Source: an uncultured Campylobacter sp.
GTDB taxonomy: Bacteria; Campylobacterota; Campylobacteria; Campylobacterales; Campylobacteraceae
Assembly: GCA_937896205.1 (NCBI GenBank)
Contig: CALBNA010000395.1
Span: forward strand, 1-10,547
DNA: 10,547 bases
Direction: 5' to 3'
Shown here piece by piece: positions 6,104 through 10,547 of the stretch. The notes below the pieces were generated by a model. It saw only the letters and a program-made list of their open reading frames with translations. It did not search any database and was not told the origin of the DNA. Positions within the stretch are counted from its first letter, which is position 1, and each line of letters opens with the position of its first letter. A program made the position numbers and the translations under genes.

Positions 6104-7118
6104 GTATGATCTCCAGCGTCGCGTTCGCGTTTTTTTCGATGCTAAACTCGCTAGCAAGCGCCAAATTTCGCTCCTGTAGCGCTGCTAGACGCTCGTCGTC
6201 GTTTAGGATCTCGTCGATCAGATCGCAGATGCCGTAGTCTTGCGGCGAGCTCATCACAAACTCCCCCGGTAGTATCTCCGCCGCGCCGTTTTGAGCGGTC
6301 GTGATAGCGACGCAGCCGTAGCTAAGCGCCTCTAAAACGACGTTTGAAAACGGCTCGTACGCCGTCGGAAACAAAAACAGCTCGCTGCCTTCGTAAAATC
6401 TCGCCGCGCTTTTTTGAGCGCCCGTAAATACGGCGTTTAGGCCTAGCTCCTTGGCTAGATTTTTGTAGCGGGCGGCGTTTTTGTCGCGGCCGACGATTAG
6501 GCAGTTTACGCGGGTTTTTAGGCGAGCCGCGATGCGCAAAAACTCCTCTGCGCCCTTGCGTTTAAAGCCGCTTCCCACAAACAGCAGCGTCGGTAGGTGA
6601 AAATCAAGCCCGAATTCCTCGCAAAGAGCGAGCTTTGCCGAGCCTTTTTGCACGCGCATAGGCAAATTTACGCCGTTATAGACGACTGCGATCTTTTCCT
6701 CGGCGATACCGTAGGTTTCGCAAATTTGACGCTTTATAAAATTTGAGTTGGCGATGATTTTTTTTGCATTTTTAAAAGTGCGCTTTTCAAGGTACGGAAT
6801 GACGAAATTTAGGGGGTTTGTGAACCAAAAAGGCTTGGTTTTCATATAGACTTTGTGCACGCCGTCGCCAGCGCGGTAGATGTCGGCGCAGGTGATGCGC
6901 TCAAGGCTAAAATAAATTTCGTCCGCGCCCTTTTGCTGCTTTGCTTGCGAGTTAAAAAGCAGGGCCTTGATCCACGAGCTTAGCTTTTTGCTACCGTTAA
7001 ATCCGCGCGTCTCGCACGCAACGCCCGAATCTTTTAGGGCTTTAACGAGCCGCGAGAGATATCTCTGCGCCCCGCCGATAGCATCTAGATCGAGCCTTAA
7101 AAATACTATTTTTTTCAT
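6087..7118 (-). CDS. GT4 glycosyltransferase, WaaG-like LOS core enzyme
   Basis: A 343-residue GT-B, retaining family 4 glycosyltransferase. The N-terminal acceptor domain starts MKKIVFLRLDLDAIGGAQRYLSRLVKAL, with the glycine-containing loop usual for GT4. SLERITCADIYRAGDGVHKVYM resembles the equivalent segment of WaaG, which adds the first outer-core hexose to heptose II. The C-terminal nucleotide-sugar domain shows TLLFVGSGFKRKGAEEFL and the EX7E motif YEPFSNVVLEAL (Glu255 and Glu263), followed by TTAQNGAAEIL. There is no signal peptide or membrane segment, so it should be a cytosolic or peripheral membrane enzyme. It starts at ATG 7118 with AAAAGG upstream and overlaps waaF by 17 bases, supporting action on the same core. 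It contains an A8 run (T8 on plus at 6758-6765). The sugar donor cannot be read from the sequence; WaaG-like is an inference. Confidence 0.85.
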   Translation of the reverse strand: MKKIVFLRLDLDAIGGAQRYLSRLVKALKDSGVACETRGFNGSKKLSSWIKALLFNSQAKQQKGADEIYFSLERITCADIYRAGDGVHKVYMKTKPFWFTNPLNFVIPYLEKRTFKNAKKIIANSNFIKRQICETYGIAEEKIAVVYNGVNLPMRVQKGSAKLALCEEFGLDFHLPTLLFVGSGFKRKGAEEFLRIAARLKTRVNCLIVGRDKNAARYKNLAKELGLNAVFTGAQKSAARFYEGSELFLFPTAYEPFSNVVLEALSYGCVAITTAQNGAAEILPGEFVMSSPQDYGICDLIDEILNDDERLAALQERNLALASEFSIEKNANATLEIIRANLD

Positions 7119-7144
7119 GTTCGCCTTTTAAAATTTAGCGATAT

Positions 7145-7150
7145 TTTATA
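7145..7150 (-). promoter_or_regulatory. Candidate -10 element for the WaaG-like/waaF operon
   Basis: On the minus strand this reads TATAAA (within CTTATAAAATAT), 26 bases before the ATG at 7118, in an A/T-rich stretch. Campylobacter sigma-70 promoters often lack a clear -35, and none is obvious here. It faces the plus-strand promoter about 80 bases away. Confidence 0.4.
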
Positions 7151-7225
7151 AGTTTTTTGATGAATTTTAGGTTATGCCTGGCGGGCAAGGGATGAGGGCG
7201 TAAATAAGTATAAGCGTAAAATAGG

Positions 7226-7231
7226 TATAAT
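7226..7231 (+). promoter_or_regulatory. Candidate sigma-70 -10 element for the plus-strand glycosyltransferase operon
   Basis: A perfect TATAAT with 20 bases between it and the GTG at 7252, preceded by an A/T-rich stretch and no convincing -35, as is common in Campylobacter. The predicted leader is very short (about 14 bases) and contains AAGGA (7242-7246), the ribosome-binding site that supports the GTG start. Confidence 0.6.
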
Positions 7232-7251
7232 CGAGCAAAAAAAGGAAAATC

Positions 7252-8184
7252 GTGAAAATTTTGCTCGTTAGAAACGATAACATCGGCGATCTCATCTGCA
7301 CGACGCCAGCGATAGAGGCGCTGCGAAAGGCTCATCCGCGCGCGCAGATCGACATCGTAGCAAACAGCCTAAACGTATGCGTCGTTCGCGGCAATCCATT
7401 TCTAAATAAAATCTATATCTACACCAAACCAAAGCACGTAAAAGGACTGGCGGCTAAGGTGTGGGCGTTTTGGGGAAAATGTAAAATTTTGCTTCAAATT
7501 CGCCGCGAAAAATACGATGTGACGGTGATTTTTAGGAGTGCTTATTCGCCATCTGCTGCGATATTTGCCAGAGCAGCCGCAGCTAAAACAACGATAGGCG
7601 CAGCAAAGCAAAACGAGGGCGGTTCGTTAATAACTCATAAACTAAACTTTAATCCGCCGCCTCACGAGGTGCTGCTTTGCTATGAACTAGTCGCACCGCT
7701 GGGAGCGAAATTTGACGGGGAAAAGACGCTTTACGTACCGAGCTTTAAAAGCGAGAAATTTAAGGATTTCGTATTTTTCCATATCTCTTCGAGAGTGGAG
7801 CAAAACCGCATGGACGAGGCTAAAATTTTGCGGATTTTGGCGTTTTTAAAGCAAAATTTCGGACGCGTCGCCGTTAGCGCAGAGGACGTAAAATTTGGCG
7901 AAAAAGTAGCGCAAGAAGCGGGCGTGGAGTTTGCCGCGACTAAAAATTTAGACGAGCTAGCCGGCTATATCTGGGCGACTAAATTTGTCCTAACGCTTGA
8001 CGGCGGCGTGGCGCATCTAGCTCCCGCGCTTGGGGTAAAAACGGTGCTCGTGCTTGGTAAAACGGACGCCGCTCGCTGGGCTCCCATTTACGGCGGCGCG
8101 GAGTGTGCCGTGCTGCAAAGCGCTAGCAAAATGGCGCAGGACGTCGCGGACGAGGAAATCTACGAGGCGGTCAAAAATATATGA
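7252..8184 (+). CDS. Glycosyltransferase family 9 protein (heptosyltransferase-like)
   Basis: A 310-residue GT9 enzyme, probably transferring heptose or a related sugar from an ADP donor onto the LOS core. MKILLVRNDNIGDLICTTPAIEALRKAHP has the GT9 N-terminal pattern with Asp13 at the catalytic-base position. FVLTLDGGVAHLAPALGVKTVLVLGKTDAARWAP carries the D-x-G-x-x-H donor motif (Asp250 to His255). It lacks the Cys-rich C-terminal tail of WaaF and of the third GT9 in this window, and is shorter, so it is not a duplicate of them. It begins with GTG behind AAGGA and a TATAAT promoter, and its stop overlaps the next ATG (ATGA). It could be a WaaQ-like third heptosyltransferase; acceptor specificity is not readable. 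The middle of the protein is more diverged. Confidence 0.85.
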   Translation: MKILLVRNDNIGDLICTTPAIEALRKAHPRAQIDIVANSLNVCVVRGNPFLNKIYIYTKPKHVKGLAAKVWAFWGKCKILLQIRREKYDVTVIFRSAYSPSAAIFARAAAAKTTIGAAKQNEGGSLITHKLNFNPPPHEVLLCYELVAPLGAKFDGEKTLYVPSFKSEKFKDFVFFHISSRVEQNRMDEAKILRILAFLKQNFGRVAVSAEDVKFGEKVAQEAGVEFAATKNLDELAGYIWATKFVLTLDGGVAHLAPALGVKTVLVLGKTDAARWAPIYGGAECAVLQSASKMAQDVADEEIYEAVKNI

Positions 8185-9233
8185 AAAAAACAGATAAAAT
8201 AAATATCTTAGAGCTTGAAAGCTCGCTGGGTTTCGGCGGTCAGGAGCACCGCACGCAGCGCGTCATAAACGGGCTAAATAAGGATAAATTTAAGGTATTT
8301 TACGCGCTAAATCCAGGCTCAAAAAGCTTTGAAAAGCCGATTGATTGCGAGTTTGCGGAATTTAACCTAAGCAAGGTCTATAATATTTTTGAAATTTTTA
8401 AAATTTGCCGTTTCGTGCGCGAAAAAAATATCTCGATCATCGCCACGCACTCGGGCAAGGACGGCAACATCGGCGCGATCGTAGCAAAGCTAACGGGCGC
8501 TAAGGTCGTGCGCACCAGACACCTGCAAACGCCGATCAGGTCGGCATTTAGCTACAACGTAAACGACAAAATCGTAGCCGTCTCAAACGCCGTAAAAGCC
8601 CAGCTCGTCTCGCAGGGCGTGCGGGGAAATTTGATAGACGTTATCTATACGGGCGTGGATACGGCGCGGTTTAATCCAAATTTTACAAAAGATATAAAAG
8701 CTGAGCTAAATTTGAGCTCAGGCTGCGTCGTAGTGGGTATCGTAGCGGTCTTACGCGCGGCAAAAAATCATCAGCTTTTATTTGAAGCTTTTAGCGAGCT
8801 AAATCTGCCAAATGCCGCTTTAGTCGTGGTTGGCGACGGTCCGCAGGAAGAAAATCTAAAAAAAATTAAGACTCCAAACATCTATATGCTAGGTTCCCGC
8901 ACCGACGTGAGCGAGTTTTTGGGCAGTTTCGACGTTTTCGTGCTGCCATCAAAGATGGAGGCGCTGGGCACTGCTCTGCTTGAAGCGCAGTCGTGCGGAG
9001 TGCCTTGCATCGGTAGCGACGCGGGCGGCATCGGCGAGGCGATAAGTAGCGGCGAAACGGGGCTTTTGTTTAAAAACGGCGATAAAGAATCGCTCAAAGC
9101 GGCTCTAAAAACGCTGATAGAAGACGCGGCGCTTCGGGCGAAATTTAGCGCGAACGCGAGGGAATTTATCGTGCAAAACTTCTCGATAGAGACGATGGTC
9201 GCGCAGACGGAAGCGATGTATGAAGCTCTTTGA
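8181..9233 (+). CDS. Glycosyltransferase family 4 protein
   Basis: A 350-residue GT-B glycosyltransferase. The N-terminal domain opens KINILELESSLGFGGQEHRTQRVINGLNK, with the GFGGQE acceptor-side loop. DKIVAVSNAVKAQLVSQGV and DVIYTGVDTARFNP mark the interdomain region of GT4 enzymes. The C-terminal domain has VVGDGPQEENLK and the EX7E motif MEALGTALLEAQSCGVPCIGSDAGG (Glu260 and Glu268). No membrane segment is evident. It overlaps the GT9 gene upstream by ATGA and the next GT9 gene by 14 bases, so it belongs to one LOS-core operon. The upstream GAGG is somewhat far from the ATG, so expression may rely on coupling. There are an A7 run after the start codon and an A8 run at 8858-8865. The donor sugar is unknown. 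Confidence 0.88.
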   Translation: MKKTDKINILELESSLGFGGQEHRTQRVINGLNKDKFKVFYALNPGSKSFEKPIDCEFAEFNLSKVYNIFEIFKICRFVREKNISIIATHSGKDGNIGAIVAKLTGAKVVRTRHLQTPIRSAFSYNVNDKIVAVSNAVKAQLVSQGVRGNLIDVIYTGVDTARFNPNFTKDIKAELNLSSGCVVVGIVAVLRAAKNHQLLFEAFSELNLPNAALVVVGDGPQEENLKKIKTPNIYMLGSRTDVSEFLGSFDVFVLPSKMEALGTALLEAQSCGVPCIGSDAGGIGEAISSGETGLLFKNGDKESLKAALKTLIEDAALRAKFSANAREFIVQNFSIETMVAQTEAMYEAL

Positions 9234-10293
9234 GAGCGCGGCTCGGCTAGCTTTGCGATTTAAAAGCGTGCGCAAAACGCAGCTGGTTACGCAGCCCGTC
9301 CTAACGGTCTGTTTTTTTAGCAACACCGCGCTTGGCGATACGATTTTTAATACGCCCGTTTTTCGCGTTTTTCGGCAAAATTTCCTGCACGTACACACGG
9401 TCGCCTTGCTAAACCCATCTACTGCCCCGCTTTTTAAAACCGATCCGAATATCGACGAAATTTTGCTTTATGACGGCAAAAAGGGCGGCTTTTTACGTGC
9501 CCTGTTTGCTTTAAAAAAAATAAAACCCGACGTCATCTTTATCCTGCACTCAAACGAGCCCGAGGCTACGCCGCTAGCCGTTTTAAGCGGTGCGAAATAC
9601 GTCTTTAAGCTGCCAAATGCCGGCAGTAAATTTAGCCCCTTTCACTCAAACGCGCCCGAGCCTTACGGAGATGAGAGATACGTCGTGCTAAACCGCCTCG
9701 AGCAGCTTAAATTCGTCGGCATTGAGAGCCGCGATACGAGGCTAAATTTGTATCTGCGAGATGAGGATTTCGCCCGCGTTGATGAAATGCTAAAAAAAGA
9801 CGGCAAACGCAAATTTATCGGCTTTCAGATGGGGGCTAGCACGGTTTCCAGGCAGTGGTTTTGGCAGCGTTGGCGGGAGCTGGCGGGAATTATTTTGGAG
9901 TGCACGGACGCCGTCATCGTGCTAACGGGCAGCCCCGCCGAGCGAGCGATGACCGCGCAGTTAGACGAGGAGTTAAGAAGCGCGCACGTGATAGATGCGG
10001 CGGGTAAATTTAGTCTGCGAGAGGCTGCCGCGCTGATAGCTAGGCTTGACGTGCTTGTCACGCCCGATACCGGTCCGCTGCACGTCGCAGCCGCGCTAAA
10101 AACGCCTACGATCGGGCTTTTTGCCGTCGCTTCGCCCGTAAACTCAAACCCTGATTTTGACGAAAATATCCATAAATTTATCAAAAAGCCGCGCACCTGT
10201 TCGCCTTGCATCGGCAAAAACTGCAAATTTCAGGAGTGCATGCTGCAAATAGGGGCGGATGAGGTCTGGGAGATACTAAAGGAAATGATTTGA
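9220..10293 (+). CDS. Glycosyltransferase family 9 protein (heptosyltransferase-like, Cys-rich tail)
   Basis: A 357-residue GT9 enzyme. A basic N-terminal extension (1-27) precedes VLTVCFFSNTALGDTIFNTPVFRVFR, whose Asp40 corresponds to the GT9 catalytic aspartate. The C-terminal domain has FIGFQMGASTVSRQWFWQRWREL, VTPDTGPLHVAAALKTPTIGLF (donor motif Asp283 to His288), and ends in a Cys-rich CSPCIGKNCKFQECM segment (Cys327, 330, 335 and 340) like the tail of WaaF. The ATG at 9220 lies inside the preceding gene (14-base overlap) with GGAAG six bases upstream, and its end overlaps the next gene by 4 bases. The role is probably heptose or heptose-like transfer onto the core; it may be a further heptosyltransferase beyond WaaC and WaaF. 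It contains an A8 run at 9513-9520. Confidence 0.86.
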   Translation: MKLFESAARLALRFKSVRKTQLVTQPVLTVCFFSNTALGDTIFNTPVFRVFRQNFLHVHTVALLNPSTAPLFKTDPNIDEILLYDGKKGGFLRALFALKKIKPDVIFILHSNEPEATPLAVLSGAKYVFKLPNAGSKFSPFHSNAPEPYGDERYVVLNRLEQLKFVGIESRDTRLNLYLRDEDFARVDEMLKKDGKRKFIGFQMGASTVSRQWFWQRWRELAGIILECTDAVIVLTGSPAERAMTAQLDEELRSAHVIDAAGKFSLREAAALIARLDVLVTPDTGPLHVAAALKTPTIGLFAVASPVNSNPDFDENIHKFIKKPRTCSPCIGKNCKFQECMLQIGADEVWEILKEMI

Positions 10294-10513
10294 AAAAGAT
10301 TTTGTTCGTCGATACAGGGCGCGAATACGGCGGCGGGACGAAGAGTTTTTTGTATCTTTTGCGGGGGCTTGCCGCGCAGCAAAAATACGAGCTATGTGCG
10401 TTTTTTGAGACTGATTACGAGGCGGGCGGACGCAAAATCTCGCAAATAATAGAAGAAGCCGGAGCTAAATTTATAAAATTTGAGCCCAAAAAACAGCCCT
10501 CAAAGCTAAAAAA
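10290..10513 (+). CDS. Glycosyltransferase (GT4-type) N-terminus, truncated by contig end
   Basis: From TTG at 10290 the frame reads MKKILFVDTGREYGGGTKSFLYLLRGLAAQ and continues for about 74 codons until the adapter begins. The pattern of a beta strand, then a glycine-rich REYGGGTKSFL loop and a helix, is the acceptor-domain start of many GT4 enzymes. TTG is favoured because AAGGA lies 6 bases upstream and the start overlaps the preceding stop (TTGA), as elsewhere in this operon. The gene is cut by the sequencing adapter, not by a biological event: bases from 10514 onward must not be translated. The catalytic domain is absent, so family membership rests on the N-terminus and context. Confidence 0.7.
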
Positions 10514-10547
10514 CTGTCTCTTATACACATCTCCGAGCCCACGAGAC
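10514..10547. other. Illumina Nextera transposase adapter (non-biological)
   Basis: The first 19 bases are the Tn5 mosaic end as found in Nextera adapters (CTGTCTCTTATACACATCT), followed by CCGAGCCCACGAGAC, which completes the read-2 transposase adapter in reverse-complement orientation. All 34 bases match from memory. This is residual library adapter at a contig end, not a transposon of the organism. Confidence 0.97.

Noticed and set aside
6104..6157. Longer waaF beginning at 6157 with 18 extra residues
   Set aside because: The extra residues (many Lys/Arg/Thr) overlap the end of the GT4 gene and lie upstream of the conserved N-terminus. GTG at 6103 has GGAG at good spacing.
9825..10226. 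Minus-strand 133-codon frame opposite the third GT9 gene
   Set aside because: Shadow frame lying opposite conserved donor-site codons; composition is not protein-like.
10514..10532. Tn5/IS50 mosaic end as evidence of a natural transposon
   Set aside because: It is followed directly by the Nextera adapter tail and the contig end, so it is a library artefact.
1..10547. CRISPR array, tRNA, rRNA, insertion sequence or toxin-antitoxin pair
   Set aside because: No regularly spaced repeats, no cloverleaf-like or rRNA sequence, no transposase frame, and the only small gene pair is explained as polymerase plus YolD.

Overview
The window looks like a contig from an oral, relatively GC-rich Campylobacter (C. 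showae / C. rectus / C. concisus type). This rests on three things: very frequent AAATTT words (often GCAAATTTG or CTAAATTTG) in coding and non-coding DNA, tightly overlapping genes, and close protein resemblance to the Campylobacter heptose/LOS core genes. The species is an inference. Both contig ends carry non-native sequence. About the first 62 bases look like a fragment of another gene, reading on the minus strand as an Ala/Gln/Lys-rich coiled coil. The last 34 bases (10514-10547) are an Illumina Nextera transposase adapter.

Layout. (1) 63-2971, plus strand: hldD (5' end lost), hldE and gmhA, overlapping by 8 and 11 bases. They make ADP-L-glycero-D-manno-heptose for the LOS inner core, and a candidate intrinsic terminator follows. 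(2) 3066-4629, plus strand: a Y-family DNA polymerase of the UvrX/YqjW type, overlapped by a small YolD-like gene. This pair is typical of Gram-positive bacteria and is the most unexpected cargo here. (3) 4630-4930: a 301-base non-coding stretch between convergent units, with a candidate bidirectional terminator. (4) 4931-7118, minus strand: a WaaG-like GT4 glycosyltransferase followed by waaF (heptosyltransferase II), overlapping by 17 bases. This WaaF carries an unusual insertion of about 71 residues. (5) 7119-7251: a divergent promoter region. (6) 7252-10513, plus strand: an overlapping run GT9 - GT4 - GT9 - GT4, the last cut by the adapter.

Together the window holds the donor-sugar pathway for heptose and the enzymes that use it: three GT9 (heptosyltransferase-type) and three GT4 enzymes, a lipooligosaccharide core locus. 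GmhB, the phosphatase step, is not in the window and probably lay upstream of hldD, as in C. jejuni. I found no CRISPR array, tRNA, rRNA, insertion sequence or prophage gene. Apart from the polymerase/YolD cassette, the insertion in WaaF and the two artificial ends, this is an ordinary LOS core region.
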